A DNA stretch of 64,000 nt from Inhella proteolytica (GCF_016093275.1 NZ_JAEDAK010000001.1:372001-436000), one strand, 5' to 3'; positions 1-9,801 are shown, numbered from the stretch's first letter. A program made the numbers and translations. The notes: generated by a model from the sequence alone, not told the origin.

Positions 1-1239
1 CTGGCTTTTCCGTCTCTGGGCGGGCAAACGCGGGAATGCGAAGTGGCCATCCTGGGCGGCGGCTTTGCGGGCTTGGCCGCAGCGCGAGGGCTGCAGGAGC
101 GCGGCATCAAGAACTTGGTGCTGCTGGAAGCGCAGGGCGTCGGCCATGGCGCCTCGGGCCGCAACGGTGGTTTCGTGTTCGGCGGTTTCAGCCGCGGGCC
201 CGCCGCGCTCTTGCGGGATCTGGGCGCCGCCAAGGCCCGCACGCTCTACGGTCTGACGCGCGAGGCCGTCGCTACGATCCGCCGCCGCATCGAGACCCTG
301 GGCATCGAGTGCGAGCGCGTGGAGGGTGGCGCGCTGTGGGTGGATTGGTTCAAGACCCCCGCCAGCCTGGCCGGCCTGCGCGCCGAAGCAGCTCTGCTGC
401 GCGAGCAGTTCGGCGTGCATTGGGACGAGATTGACGCCGCGCAGGTGCGCCAGTGGTTGGACAGTGAGCGCTATGGACCGGCGCTGCTGGAGCGCGACGC
501 CTTCCACTTCCACCCGCTGAAGTACGCGCGCGGCCTGGCGGCCGCGATTGCGGCGGATGGCGGCCAGGTGTTCGAGCGCAGCGGCGTGCGCGTGCTGCGC
601 CGCCTGGCGCAGGGCTGGGAGCTGGAGACCGACGGGGGAGGGCGGGTGCGCGCCCAGCAACTGGTGCTCGCCGGAGGCGGTTACCTGCGCGGTGTGGCGC
701 CATGCCTGACGCGCGCCCGGCTGCCCATCGCCACCTACGTGATGTGCACCGAGCCGCTGCCCGAAAGCCTGCAGCCGGTGCGCTGCACCGCCGCCATCTA
801 CGACAACCGCTTCGCCTTCGACTACTACCGCAAGCTCGAAAGCGGCCGCCTGCTGTGGGGCGGGCGCATCTCCATCCTGGAGCGGGAGCCCGCGCGCATT
901 ACCGAGCTGCTACGGCAGGACCTGCTCAAGGTCTACCCGCAGCTCCATGGTGTGCAGATCAGCCATGCCTGGGGCGGCCTGATGAGCTATGCCCGCCACC
1001 AGATGCCGCAGTTGGGCGAGCTGGCGCCTGGCCTTTGGTACGCGCAGAGTTTTGGCGGCCATGGTGTGGCGCCCACCACGGTGGCCGGCGAACTGCTGGC
1101 CGAAGCCATCAGCCGCAAGCAGCCCCTGGATGCGCTCTGGCAACGCTACGGGTTGAGCCCGGTCTACGGCCCGGCCGGGCTGCTGGCGGCACAGGCGCAG
1201 TACAGCTGGGCCGAGTTCAGGGATTGGCTCAGAAGTTAG
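1..1239 (+). CDS. FAD-dependent oxidoreductase (DAO / OrdL-PuuB type), 5' end cut by window
   Basis: Flavoprotein of the D-amino-acid oxidase fold, in the subgroup of gamma-glutamylputrescine and other amine oxidoreductases, which oxidise C-N bonds with FAD. The reading frame is open to base 1. The GTG at 43 lies inside the first beta strand (ECEVAILGGGFAGLAAARG), so the true start is upstream and the N-terminus is missing. Visible are the GxGxxG-type dinucleotide loop GGGFAG, a middle substrate domain, and the C-terminal FAD-contacting stretch QSFGGHGVAPTTVAGELLAEAI typical of OrdL-like enzymes. The last 11 bases overlap the end of the convergent thioesterase gene. Substrate cannot be told from sequence; a glycine or polyamine oxidase role is equally possible. 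Family assignment is firm, specificity is not. Confidence 0.85.
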   Translation: MAFPSLGGQTRECEVAILGGGFAGLAAARGLQERGIKNLVLLEAQGVGHGASGRNGGFVFGGFSRGPAALLRDLGAAKARTLYGLTREAVATIRRRIETLGIECERVEGGALWVDWFKTPASLAGLRAEAALLREQFGVHWDEIDAAQVRQWLDSERYGPALLERDAFHFHPLKYARGLAAAIAADGGQVFERSGVRVLRRLAQGWELETDGGGRVRAQQLVLAGGGYLRGVAPCLTRARLPIATYVMCTEPLPESLQPVRCTAAIYDNRFAFDYYRKLESGRLLWGGRISILEREPARITELLRQDLLKVYPQLHGVQISHAWGGLMSYARHQMPQLGELAPGLWYAQSFGGHGVAPTTVAGELLAEAISRKQPLDALWQRYGLSPVYGPAGLLAAQAQYSWAEFRDWLRS

Positions 1240-1777
1240 CCGGGAACACCAGGCAGCTGGTGCTGGCGTGGGCGTAGAGCTTGCCGTCGGGGCCGACCAA
1301 ATCGGCCTCGGCCGTGGCCATCTGGCGGCCGCGGTGGCGCACGCGGCCGATGGCGCGCACACGCTGCGGCTGCTTGTCCTTCAGCGCCCGCACCAGGTTG
1401 AGCTTGATCTCCAGCGTGGTGTAGCTCTCGCCCGGCTTCATGGTGCTGTGCACGGCACAGCCCAGGGCCGAGTCGAGCAGGGTGGCGAACCAGCCGCCGT
1501 GCACGGTGCCGAGCGGGTTGTAGTGGTGCCAGAGCGGTTCGCCCTGGAACACGGCGCGGCCTTCTTCCACCTCGACGAGGATGAAGTCCAGCGTGTGCGA
1601 GATGGGCGGCGCGGGGAAACGGCCTTCGACCATGCCCTGCATGATCTGCAGGCCGGAAAGGCCCGCGACCTCTTCGGGCTTGACCAGCTCGCCAAAGGTG
1701 GGTTGCGCATGGGCGCGCTGGCGCTGGCGCACGGCCTCTTCGGCCGCCAGCCAGTCTTGCAGGGTGGAATCGCTCAT
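1229..1777 (-). CDS. PaaI-family thioesterase (hotdog fold)
   Basis: 182-residue protein of the 4HBT/PaaI hotdog family, which hydrolyses acyl-CoA thioesters in the cytoplasm. The N-terminal half is a charged helical extension (residues 1-75). The hotdog core follows, with the characteristic HHYNPLGTVHGGWFATLLDSALG helix, where the HGG turn and the Asp of the central helix form the active site in this family, and then TTLEIKLNLVRAL and a conserved strand RVRAIGRVRHRGRQMATAEADL. It is the first gene of a two-gene operon: its ATG (1777) lies one base from the stop codon of the exonuclease gene, which is read before it on this strand. Acyl substrate unknown. Phenylacetyl-CoA thioesterase is one option, but no paa genes are nearby. 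Confidence 0.88.
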   Translation of the reverse strand: MSDSTLQDWLAAEEAVRQRQRAHAQPTFGELVKPEEVAGLSGLQIMQGMVEGRFPAPPISHTLDFILVEVEEGRAVFQGEPLWHHYNPLGTVHGGWFATLLDSALGCAVHSTMKPGESYTTLEIKLNLVRALKDKQPQRVRAIGRVRHRGRQMATAEADLVGPDGKLYAHASTSCLVFPANF

Positions 1778-1778
1778 C

Positions 1779-2546
1779 TCAATCTTTCAGGGTGACGACG
1801 ACCGGCGCGTGGTCGCTCGGGCGTTCGTTCTTGCGCGGCAGCTTGTCGATGACGCAGGCGCTCACCCGCGGCTGCAACGCGGCGGAGACCAGGATGTGGT
1901 CGATACGCAGCCCCTGGTTCTTGCGGAAGGCCAGGTTGCGGTAATCCCACCAGCTCCAGCTCTTGGGTGGCTGCTCGAACAGCCGGAAGGCGTCCACCAG
2001 GCCCAGGCCGAGCAGCGTGCGGAAGTGCGTGCGCTCTTCGTCGGTGCAGTGGATCTGGCCGGCCCAGGCCACCGGGTCGTACACATCCCGGTCCTCAGGG
2101 GCGATGTTGTAGTCGCCCAGCAGCACCAGCTGCGGGTGGGCGGCCAGTTCCTGGCGCAGCCAGGCCTGCAGGGCGTCCAGCCAGGCCATCTTGTAGGCGA
2201 ACTTTTCGCTGCCGGGCGCCTGGCCGTTGGGGAAATAGCCGCCGATGACGCGCACGCCCGCCACGGTGGCGGCGATGACACGCGCCTGCTCGTCGGCGAA
2301 TCCGGGGATGTTCTTGACGACCGCCTCCTGCGGGCCGCGGCTCAGCAGGGCCACGCCGTTGTAGGTCTTCTGGCCGTGGAAGCTGACCTGGTAGCCGGCG
2401 GCCTCGATCTCGGCCTGCGGGAACTTGTCGTCCGTGAGCTTGGTTTCCTGCAGCACCAGGGCGTCCACCGGGTTGGCTTGCAGCCAGTCCAGCAGCTGCG
2501 GCAGGCGCACGGCGAGCGAATTGACGTTCCAGGTGGCGATTTGCAC
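1779..2546 (-). CDS. xth: Exodeoxyribonuclease III
   Basis: AP endonuclease / 3'-5' exonuclease of the EEP superfamily, repairing abasic sites and 3' blocks in base excision repair. At 255 residues it has the usual ExoIII length. Visible family motifs: QIATWNVNSLAVRL at the N-terminus (metal-binding Asn), VLQETKL (catalytic Glu), GGYFPNG, LLGDYNIAPEDRDVYDP (catalytic Asp/Asn), RIDHILVS and the terminal SDHAPVVV (catalytic Asp-His). The frame is open far upstream, but homology begins at VQIATWNV, so the GTG at 2546 is taken as start; no good Shine-Dalgarno is visible in front of it. The thioesterase gene starts one base before the stop codon of this gene, so co-transcription is likely, with xth second if a promoter lies upstream of 2546. 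Confidence 0.93.
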   Translation of the reverse strand: MQIATWNVNSLAVRLPQLLDWLQANPVDALVLQETKLTDDKFPQAEIEAAGYQVSFHGQKTYNGVALLSRGPQEAVVKNIPGFADEQARVIAATVAGVRVIGGYFPNGQAPGSEKFAYKMAWLDALQAWLRQELAAHPQLVLLGDYNIAPEDRDVYDPVAWAGQIHCTDEERTHFRTLLGLGLVDAFRLFEQPPKSWSWWDYRNLAFRKNQGLRIDHILVSAALQPRVSACVIDKLPRKNERPSDHAPVVVTLKD

Positions 2547-2679
2547 GGCGAGGCTGCGAAGCAGAGCAGGAGAGGGGCGCGGATGGTAGCCAAACCGGGG
2601 GGTGACGCCCCGGCGGCACCCGGGTATCTTGCCGCGTTCCGCCACCTGCCCGTCAACCGCCTTCCCGGGGAGTGAACCG

Positions 2680-3810
2680 ATGCGCCGCCATGCCCTGAGC
2701 CTTGTCTTGCCCGCCTTGCTGACCGCCTGTGGCGGTGGCGAAGAACCCCCCAGCCTGACGCAGGCCCGAACGGACACCGGCCCGCAGCGCCGTGCGCTGG
2801 CCACCCTGCCCAGCGTGGGCGCCAAGGAGGTGATGGACTGGGCGCAGTACAAATTCCCCACGCTCTTCCCTGGCAACCCGAGCAGCCAGCCCTTTAACTA
2901 CCTGGGGGTGGACTACACCATCCGTGCCTACTCGACCGGCAATTACCTGGGCGTCACGGCCAGTGGCGAGATCTACGGCCTGGGTGATTTCACCGGCGGC
3001 CAGCTGCAGTCCTTCGGCAAGATCAGCGATTGGACCAACCAGATCCAGGCGGATGCCTGTGGCGTCTACCCCTCGCTGTGCTCGCCCGGCGGTGGCGGCA
3101 CGGGCACGCTGAATGCATGTGCACAGCCGGCCAGCCAGGCGCTGGCCATCGGCAACCGCTACACCTTGAACTACGCCCTGACGATGAGCGGTGCCGTCAA
3201 TGGCAGCGGCGAGTTCCAGACCGATGCGCTGGTGGAGGCTGCCACCAGTTTCGAGGGCCAGAGCGCGGTGCGCCTGGCGTTGACGCAGACCAACAGCCTG
3301 AACATCCCGGGCACACAAAGCAGCACCATCAAGCTCAAGCAGTACGCCCAAGCCGCCGACAACGGCCTGATCCGCCACCTGGGCAATGAAAGCGAGACCT
3401 CGGTGGTGGTGCCGGTGGTGGGCAACTCCACCACGAATGTGAAGACGGTCAACACGCCGCCCTTCCTGAACAGCGAGTTCACGCTGCAGCCCGGCCAGTC
3501 CCTCACCCGCACCAACGGCTACACCACCACCACCACCACCACCGTGGCGGGCGTCACCACGCCGCCGATGGTGAACAACTCGAGCCTGACGGAGACCGTG
3601 AGCTTCGAGGCGCGCGAAACCATTCAGGTGCAGGGCCGCAGCTGGGACACCTGCCGCTACCGTCAGGTGGATGCCGCCACGCCCAACGTGAGCACCACCA
3701 CGTGGTACATCGTCGGGCGCGGGCTGCCGGCCCGCATCGTGGGCAGCGGCAGCGGCACGACGCAGACCACCGAACTGAAGTCCGGCACGGTCAACGGCGC
3801 GCCGATCTGA
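2680..3810 (+). CDS. Putative lipoprotein with Burkholderiales-type N-terminal repeat domain
   Basis: 376-residue exported protein of unknown function. The signal peptide ends in a lipobox (LLTAC, Cys18), so it is probably a lipoprotein. Residues about 42-125 (VMDWAQYKFPTLFP ... NYLGVDYTIRAYSTGNYLGVTASGEIYGLGDFTGGQLQSFG) resemble a short domain seen at the N-terminus of many Burkholderiales surface proteins. The remaining part is Thr/Ser-rich with alternating polar and hydrophobic residues, consistent with a beta-rich extracytoplasmic domain, and contains a run of seven Thr encoded by a perfect (ACC)7 tract. The ATG at 2680 is preferred over the upstream in-frame GTG at 2602 because the signal peptide starts there and GGGGAG lies just upstream. 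Function not recognised. Confidence 0.8.
   Translation: MRRHALSLVLPALLTACGGGEEPPSLTQARTDTGPQRRALATLPSVGAKEVMDWAQYKFPTLFPGNPSSQPFNYLGVDYTIRAYSTGNYLGVTASGEIYGLGDFTGGQLQSFGKISDWTNQIQADACGVYPSLCSPGGGGTGTLNACAQPASQALAIGNRYTLNYALTMSGAVNGSGEFQTDALVEAATSFEGQSAVRLALTQTNSLNIPGTQSSTIKLKQYAQAADNGLIRHLGNESETSVVVPVVGNSTTNVKTVNTPPFLNSEFTLQPGQSLTRTNGYTTTTTTTVAGVTTPPMVNNSSLTETVSFEARETIQVQGRSWDTCRYRQVDAATPNVSTTTWYIVGRGLPARIVGSGSGTTQTTELKSGTVNGAPI
3523..3543 (+). repeat. Perfect (ACC)7 trinucleotide tract within a coding sequence
   Basis: Seven consecutive ACC codons encode seven Thr in the lipoprotein gene. The unit length is a multiple of three, so slippage would only change Thr number and not the reading frame. 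Confidence 0.9.
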
Positions 3811-3820
3811 GTCTGCAGGC

Positions 3821-4441
<621 letters not shown>

Positions 4442-4541
4442 GGTGTCCCCTGGGGGTTGAAAGCGGGCGACCATAGCCCAAGCCCCCCGGCTCGCCAAGA
4501 CCGCATGGCTACCATCCGCCATCCCTCAGCCGGAGCGCACC

Positions 4542-5756
4542 ATGTCCTCAGGAAAGATCCTCGTCGCCCAAGGTGGCGGCCCCACCGCGGTCATCAACCA
4601 GAGCCTCGTCGGGGTGGTGCTGGAAGCGCGTCGGCACCTGGGCATCCAGCGGGTCTATGGCGCGCGCCACGGCGTGCGCGGCATCGTCAACGAAGACTTC
4701 GTCGACCTGACGCAGGAAACCAGCCACAACCTCGAACTGGTGGCCAACACGCCCGCGGCCGCCCTGGGCAGCACGCGCGACAAGCCCGATCTCGCCTACT
4801 GCCAGGAAATGTTCAAGGTGCTGCAGGCGCACCGCATCGAGCACTTCTTCAACATCGGCGGCAATGACAGCTCGGACACTGTGCGCATCGTGGCCGAGGA
4901 AGCGCAGAAGGCCGGCTACCCGCTGCGCTGCATCCACATCCCCAAGACCATCGACAACGACCTGGTGCTGAACGACCACACGCCGGGCTTCCCCAGCGCG
5001 GCACGCTTCGTGGCCCAGGCCTTCGCCGGCGCCAACCTCGACAACGCGGCCCTGCCGGGCGTCTACATCGGCGTGGTGATGGGCCGCCACGCGGGCTTCC
5101 TGACCGCCGCCGCGGCGCTGGGCAAAAAGTTTCCGGACGACGGCCCGCACCTGATCTACGTGCCCGAGCGTGTATTCGAGATCGAGCGTTTCCTGGCGGA
5201 CGTCAAAGCGACGATGGACCGCTACGGCCGCTGCGTCGTGGCGGTGAGCGAAGGCATCCACGATGCCAGCGGCACGCCCATCTTGGCCAAGCTGGCCAAG
5301 GACCTGGAGCGCGACGCGCACGGCAATGTGCAGCTCAGCGGCAGCGGCGCGCTGGCCGATCTGCTGTGCGAGGAAATCAAGGCCAAGCTCAAAATCAAGC
5401 GCGTGCGCGGCGACACCTTCGGCTACCTGCAACGCAGCTTCGTGGGCTGCGTCTCCGACGTGGACCAGCGCGAGGCCCGCGAGGTGGGCGAGAAAGCCGT
5501 GCAGTACGCCATGTGGGGCTCTTCGAACGGCTCGGTAGCCATCCGGCGCACGGGGTTCTATTCGGCCGACTTCGAGCTTTTGCCGCTGGAAGCCGTGGCG
5601 GGCAAGACGCGCACCATGGAAGACGAGTTCCTGAGCGCCAGCGGCACCGATGTGACCGACGCCTTCCGGCTCTATCTGCGCCCCCTGCTGGGTTCAGGCC
5701 TGCCGGACGCCTTCCGCCTGCGGCCCAATCCGGTGGCGAAGGTGCTGAAGGCCTGA
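4542..5756 (+). CDS. pfp: 6-phosphofructokinase, pyrophosphate-dependent type
   Basis: Phosphofructokinase of 404 residues, phosphorylating fructose-6-phosphate to the 1,6-bisphosphate, reversibly if PPi is the donor. N-terminal nucleotide/PPi loop GGGPTAVIN (11-19). Two diagnostic sites favour PPi over ATP: GGND (106-109), where an Asp replaces the Gly that ATP enzymes have after GGD, and PKTIDND (134-140), where Lys135 replaces the Gly of ATP enzymes. MGRHAGF and the PERVF region are also present. This is known family logic, so the donor call is an inference from residues. The ATG at 4542 is preceded by a GGAGCG ribosome binding site. Single gene, with a flagellar-type gene downstream under its own promoter. 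Confidence 0.92.
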   Translation: MSSGKILVAQGGGPTAVINQSLVGVVLEARRHLGIQRVYGARHGVRGIVNEDFVDLTQETSHNLELVANTPAAALGSTRDKPDLAYCQEMFKVLQAHRIEHFFNIGGNDSSDTVRIVAEEAQKAGYPLRCIHIPKTIDNDLVLNDHTPGFPSAARFVAQAFAGANLDNAALPGVYIGVVMGRHAGFLTAAAALGKKFPDDGPHLIYVPERVFEIERFLADVKATMDRYGRCVVAVSEGIHDASGTPILAKLAKDLERDAHGNVQLSGSGALADLLCEEIKAKLKIKRVRGDTFGYLQRSFVGCVSDVDQREAREVGEKAVQYAMWGSSNGSVAIRRTGFYSADFELLPLEAVAGKTRTMEDEFLSASGTDVTDAFRLYLRPLLGSGLPDAFRLRPNPVAKVLKA

Positions 5757-5802
5757 AAGGCAGGGCCGGGCGGGGCTTTCGCGGGGCACGTGAAAATTTC
5801 GC

Positions 5803-5829
5803 TCAAGCCCGCGGCAGATCGGCCGAAAA
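5803..5829 (+). promoter_or_regulatory. Candidate sigma-28 (FliA) promoter for the YjfB-like gene
   Basis: TCAAGCCC (5803-5810), an 11-base spacer, then GCCGAAAA (5822-5829). The flagellar sigma-28 consensus is TMAAGTTT-N11-GCCGATAA. The spacing is exact, the -10 matches 7 of 8, and the -35 matches in TCAAG. The predicted start near 5836 gives a leader of about 24 bases with an AGGAG ribosome binding site before the ATG at 5860. Confidence 0.6.
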
Positions 5830-5859
5830 GAGCGGAGTCCCCCCAGACCAGGAGCCGCC

Positions 5860-6069
5860 ATGTCGTCCATCACCTCGCTCAGCCCTGGGGTCGTTTCCAG
5901 CGCCACGGCCATTCCGGCCGGCACCGTGCAAGGGGCCGCCGCCCTGCTCGTCCTGAAACAGGCGATGCAGCAGCAGGAGGCCAATGCCGCGCAGTTGCTG
6001 GAAGCGCTGCCCCAGGCCCCACTTGCTACCCAGGGCAGCCTGGGCACCCAGGTCGATACCTACGCCTGA
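5860..6069 (+). CDS. YjfB-like putative motility protein
   Basis: 69-residue protein matching the small YjfB / putative motility protein family: a short Ser-rich N-terminus, a central helix rich in Ala, Leu and Gln (VLKQAMQQQEANAAQLLEAL), and the family's Pro-containing end with GSLGTQVDTYA (related proteins end in LGQxxDxxA). Molecular function is unknown; family members are placed in flagellar regulons. It is preceded by AGGAG seven bases before the ATG and by a sequence resembling a FliA promoter, which supports late flagellar-class expression. No other flagellar gene is in the window, so it is an outlying member of the regulon if the call is right. Confidence 0.75.
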   Translation: MSSITSLSPGVVSSATAIPAGTVQGAAALLVLKQAMQQQEANAAQLLEALPQAPLATQGSLGTQVDTYA

Positions 6070-6093
6070 GCGCCTGGGTCCGCCGACCAGCGC

Positions 6094-6681
6094 TCAGATG
6101 TGGAACCAGGCCAGGCCGCCCAGCACCACCCCCACACCACCCAGGGCCACGGTGCCCCATTCCAGCCAGCGGCGTTCGGTCAGCAGGGCGATGGCGGCCA
6201 GTGCGATCGCCACCTGCAGCGCCGTGGTGGCCTGGGCCCAGCGATGGTGCTCGTGCATCTGCGCGTCGCTCTTCTTCTCGAACGCCGCAGATTCCCGCTC
6301 CAGGCCTTCGGCCTTGGCCTTGATCTCGTCCTTTTCCGTCTTGTAGCGCTGGATTTCCGCCTGGTAGGTGGCGCGCCGTTCACCCTCGGGCAGCAAGGCC
6401 ACCGCCAGCTCGGCGAGGTTCTGCTTGCTGCTCTTGCTCTGGTAGTAGGCCCACTGGTTCGAGGCCTCGGTCTTCTTGATGGCGGCGTCGTTCTTGTAGA
6501 GGCCCGCATTGGCCTGGGTGGCGCCACCTTGGTAGCTGAACAGCGCGCCGATGGTGGCCAGCACCGCGGTGATGACCGCCAGCTGTCCCTTCAGGCCTTC
6601 GGCGCCGTGAGCCTTGGCATGCACCGCGTGCTCGACTTCGTGGTCGTGCGGTCCGTGGACGTGGAAACCGTGTCCGCTCAT
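6094..6681 (-). CDS. DUF4337 domain membrane protein
   Basis: 195-residue protein of the DUF4337 family, function unknown. The N-terminus is His-rich (HGFHVHGPHDHEVEHAVH, residues 4-21) and could bind metal. One membrane helix lies near 33-50 (LAVITAVLATIGALFSY), followed by a long charged, probably coiled-coil, segment (about 55-140) with family features NQWAYYQSKSSKQ and YKTEKDEIKAKAE. Two C-terminal membrane helices end the protein (about 153-168 and 175-193). It is third in the thyA-folA-DUF4337 run, with six bases between the folA stop and its ATG at 6681, so it is probably co-transcribed. Nothing links it functionally to folate metabolism. Confidence 0.85.
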   Translation of the reverse strand: MSGHGFHVHGPHDHEVEHAVHAKAHGAEGLKGQLAVITAVLATIGALFSYQGGATQANAGLYKNDAAIKKTEASNQWAYYQSKSSKQNLAELAVALLPEGERRATYQAEIQRYKTEKDEIKAKAEGLERESAAFEKKSDAQMHEHHRWAQATTALQVAIALAAIALLTERRWLEWGTVALGGVGVVLGGLAWFHI

Positions 6682-6687
6682 GGGGGA

Positions 6688-7170
6688 TCAGTCCTTCAAT
6701 GGGAGGTTGTGAAATCGGTAGGCCAGGCCCGTGGCCGACTGCAGCCAGGGGCTGTCCGGCAAAGGGCGGGGCAGGGGCGGGAACCAGCAGTCGGCCTCAG
6801 GAAAGTGGGCATCGACCTCGGTCAGGGCCAGCGCATGGGCAAGTGGCAGCGCCTGGGCATAGACCTCGGCCCCGCCGAGGACGCAGAGCTCGGGGGCTTC
6901 GGCGCACAGCGCCACCGCCTCGTCGATCGAGCGCACCGTTTCAGCGCCCTCGAGCGCCGGCCCGCGCGTCAGCACCAGGTTGCGGCGCCCCGGCAGGGGG
7001 CGAAAGCGCGGTGGCAGCGAGTCCCAGGTCTTGCGGCCCATCAGCACCGGTTTGCCCAGGGTGATGGCCTTGAAGTGGGCCATGTCCTCGGGCAGCTGCC
7101 AGAGCAGCTGGTTGTTCGCGCCCAGCTCGCGCCCGCGGCCCATGGCCGCCACCAGCACCAATTTCGTCAT
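6688..7170 (-). CDS. folA: Dihydrofolate reductase
   Basis: NADPH-dependent reduction of dihydrofolate to tetrahydrofolate; cytoplasmic target of trimethoprim. 160 residues, usual length. Visible: N-terminal strand [14 protein letters not shown], active-site segment [13 protein letters not shown] with the catalytic acid Asp29 (Asp27 of E. coli), NADPH-binding GRKTWDSLP and LVLTR, and the [15 protein letters not shown] loop with paired Gly. Its ATG (7168-7170) overlaps the thyA stop codon by four bases (ATGA), so translation is probably coupled to thyA, which regenerates its dihydrofolate substrate. Confidence 0.96.
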   Translation of the reverse strand: MTKLVLVAAMGRGRELGANNQLLWQLPEDMAHFKAITLGKPVLMGRKTWDSLPPRFRPLPGRRNLVLTRGPALEGAETVRSIDEAVALCAEAPELCVLGGAEVYAQALPLAHALALTEVDAHFPEADCWFPPLPRPLPDSPWLQSATGLAYRFHNLPLKD

Positions 7171-7973
7171 ACCGCCACCGGCGCCTTGATCAGCGGGTGG
7201 TGCTGGTAGTCCACCAGCTCGAAGTCGTCCAGCTCGTACTCGAACAGCGAGGCCGGGCGACGCTTGATGCGCAGGGTGGGGAAGGGGTAGGGCGCGCGCG
7301 CCAGCTGGGTCTCGACTTGTTCGGTGTGGTTGCTATACAGGTGGCAATCGCCTCCGGTCCAGATGAAGTCGCCGACGTCCAGGTCGCACTGCTGCGCAAT
7401 CATGTGCGTCAGCAGCGCGTAGCTGGCGATGTTGAAGGGCACGCCCAGGAAGATGTCGGCGCTGCGCTGGTAGAGCTGGCAGCTCAGGCGGCCCTCGGCC
7501 ACGTAGAACTGGAACAGCGCGTGGCAGGGCATCAGGGCCATCTGCGGCAGGTCGGCGACGTTCCAGGCGCTGACGATCAGGCGGCGGCTGTCCGGGTTGC
7601 TCTTGATCTGCTGCAGCAGCTCGCTGATCTGGTCGATGTGGCCGCCGTCCGGCTTGGGCCAGCTGCGCCACTGCACGCCGTAGACGGGGCCCAGCTCGCC
7701 GTCCGGACGCGCCCATTCGTCCCAGATGGTGCAGCCGCGCTCCTGCAGCCACTTCACATTGCTGTCGCCGCGCAGGAACCACAGCAGCTCCAGCACGATG
7801 CTCTTCCAGTGCACCTTCTTGGTGGTGACGAGCGGGAAGCCCTCGTGCAGCGGGAAGCGCATCTGGTAGCCGAACACCGAGCGGGTGCCGGTGCCGGTGC
7901 GGTCGGCCTTGAGCACGCCCTGCTCGTGCACATGGCGCATGAAGTCTTCAAAGGTGGAGCGGGTGGGACGCAT
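7167..7973 (-). CDS. thyA: Thymidylate synthase
   Basis: Methylates dUMP to dTMP with methylene-THF, producing dihydrofolate. 268 residues from the ATG at 7973; a longer frame exists upstream but family alignment begins here. Motifs: [17 protein letters not shown] near the N-terminus, [15 protein letters not shown], the catalytic Cys150 in [14 protein letters not shown], and [21 protein letters not shown] with the dUMP-binding Arg-Ser-Asp and Asn residues. The sequence ends in the conserved C-terminal APVAV, whose last residues close over the active site. First gene of the thyA-folA-DUF4337 run. Confidence 0.97.
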   Translation of the reverse strand: MRPTRSTFEDFMRHVHEQGVLKADRTGTGTRSVFGYQMRFPLHEGFPLVTTKKVHWKSIVLELLWFLRGDSNVKWLQERGCTIWDEWARPDGELGPVYGVQWRSWPKPDGGHIDQISELLQQIKSNPDSRRLIVSAWNVADLPQMALMPCHALFQFYVAEGRLSCQLYQRSADIFLGVPFNIASYALLTHMIAQQCDLDVGDFIWTGGDCHLYSNHTEQVETQLARAPYPFPTLRIKRRPASLFEYELDDFELVDYQHHPLIKAPVAV

Positions 7974-8010
7974 CGGGGTGATCAGGCGCGGGACAGGGGC
8001 ACAGATTGTC

Positions 8011-9801
8011 TCAGTGGCGTCCGAACTGAAGTGCAGCCAGGCGGGCGTAGACACCACCGCGCGCCACCAGCTCGGCATGCGTGCCGGTTTCGACGATCCG
8101 GCCCTGCTCCAGCACCACGATGCGGGTGGCGTGCTGCACGGTGGCCAGGCGGTGCGCGATCACCAGCGTCGAGCGCCCGGCCATTGCGGCGTCCAGCGCC
8201 TGCTGCACCAAGCGTTCGCTCTCGGCGTCCAGCGCGCTGGTGGCCTCATCCAGCAGCAGCAGCGGCGGGTTCTTCAGGATGGCGCGGGCGATGGCGATGC
8301 GCTGCTTCTGCCCGCCCGAGAGACGCACGCCGCGCTCGCCCAGATAGGTCTTGTAGCCCTGAGGCAGGGCGCTGATGAACTCATGCGCCTGGGCGGCGCG
8401 TGCGGCTTCGATCACCTCCGCCTCGCTGGCCTCCGGCCGGCCGTAGCGGATGTTCTCCAGCGCGTCGGTCGAGAAGATCGTGGCTTCCTGCGGCACCAGG
8501 CCGATGCGCTCGCGCAGCGCGTGCAGGTCCAGGCGCTCGATGGGCTGGCCGTCCAGCAGGATCTGGCCGGACTCGGGCTCGTAGAAGCGCTGCACCAGCT
8601 GGAACACCGTGGTCTTGCCCGCGCCGCTGGCGCCCACCAGGGCCACGGTCTCGCCCGGCGCCAGTTCCAGCTGCAGATCGGCCAGGGCCAGGCTGTCGGG
8701 CCGGCTCGGGTAGCGGAAATTCAGGCCGCGGATGCTCAAGCGCGCGCCACCGCGCGGGGCCGGCAGCGCCAGGGGCTGCGATGGCGCCTGTACCGGCGAG
8801 CGGCTGGCCAGCAGTTCCATCAGGCGCTCGGTGGCACCGGCCGCGCGCAGCAGATCGCCCCAGACTTCGGACAGCACCGCCACCGAGCCCAGCAGCAGCA
8901 GCACGTAGACCACGGTCTGGCTCAGATGGCCCGCGCTGATGCGCCCCGCCATGACCGCCTCGGTGCCCTGGTACAGGCCCCAGAGCAGCGCGCCGAAATT
9001 GGCGATGAAGACGAAGGCGACCAGAAAGGCGCGCATCTTGGCGCGGCGGCGTGCGGTGGAGAAGGCGGCCTCGGTGGCGGCGCCGAAGCGGGCCGCCTCG
9101 CGCGGCTCCTGGGCGTAGCTCTGCACCACCGGGATCGCGTTCAGCACCTCGCCGGCGATGGCCGAGGCATCTGCCACGCGGTCCTGGCTGTCGCGCGAGA
9201 GCGTGCGCACGCGCCGGCTCCAGATCAGCGTGGGCGCCAGCACCAGCAGCAGCACGCCCAGCACCTGGCCCATCACCACCGGGTTGGTGATGACCAGCAT
9301 CACCAGCGCGCCCACGGCCATCAAGGCATTGCGCAGGCCCATGCTGAGCGAGGAGCCCACCACGGTCTGCACCAGGGTGGTGTCGGTGGTGAGGCGGCTC
9401 AACACCTCGCCGGTGCGGGTGGATTCGAAGAAGCCCGGGCTGTGGCCAATGACATGGCGGTACACGGCGGCTCGCAGATCGGCCGTGATGCGCTCGCCCA
9501 GCCAGGTGACCATGTAGTAGCGCAGTGCCGACTGCAGGCCCAGTGCCACGCCAACCCCGAACAGCAACCCGAAATGCCCGCGCAGGGCGATCAACTGCTC
9601 GCTGCGTTCGCGTGGCAGCAGACCGGCGTCGATCAGGCGGCCCAGGGCGACGGGGAAGAACAGCGTCGTCAGCGCGGCGCCGACCAGCACCAGGGCGGCT
9701 AGCAGGATGCGGCCGCGGTAGGGGCGCAGAAAGGGCAGCAAGCCGCGCAAGGCCTGCGGGCTCTGCGCCTTCGGGCGCTCGGAGGAAGTGGAGGCGGACA
9801 T
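8011..9801 (-). CDS. ABC exporter, fused membrane and ATPase domains (MsbA-like)
   Basis: Half-transporter of 596 residues that should homodimerise as a type IV ABC exporter in the inner membrane. The six-helix transmembrane domain spans about residues 20-320 (starts [29 protein letters not shown]). The ATPase domain follows with Walker [10 protein letters not shown] (about 390), signature LSGGQKQR (about 495), Walker [13 protein letters not shown] and switch His in IAHRLAT. It resembles MsbA-type lipid or multidrug exporters, but cargo cannot be deduced. The ATG at 9801 is chosen because the upstream extension of the frame has no family resemblance. It follows the phosphatase gene by 34 bases on the same strand, so it may be the last gene of the SPFH operon. 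Confidence 0.9.
   Translation of the reverse strand: MSASTSSERPKAQSPQALRGLLPFLRPYRGRILLAALVLVGAALTTLFFPVALGRLIDAGLLPRERSEQLIALRGHFGLLFGVGVALGLQSALRYYMVTWLGERITADLRAAVYRHVIGHSPGFFESTRTGEVLSRLTTDTTLVQTVVGSSLSMGLRNALMAVGALVMLVITNPVVMGQVLGVLLLVLAPTLIWSRRVRTLSRDSQDRVADASAIAGEVLNAIPVVQSYAQEPREAARFGAATEAAFSTARRRAKMRAFLVAFVFIANFGALLWGLYQGTEAVMAGRISAGHLSQTVVYVLLLLGSVAVLSEVWGDLLRAAGATERLMELLASRSPVQAPSQPLALPAPRGGARLSIRGLNFRYPSRPDSLALADLQLELAPGETVALVGASGAGKTTVFQLVQRFYEPESGQILLDGQPIERLDLHALRERIGLVPQEATIFSTDALENIRYGRPEASEAEVIEAARAAQAHEFISALPQGYKTYLGERGVRLSGGQKQRIAIARAILKNPPLLLLDEATSALDAESERLVQQALDAAMAGRSTLVIAHRLATVQHATRIVVLEQGRIVETGTHAELVARGGVYARLAALQFGRH

Noticed and set aside
2602-2630. GTGACG-N17-TATCTT as promoter of the lipoprotein gene
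   Set aside because: Spacing is right but each box has only four matches, too weak to list without other support.
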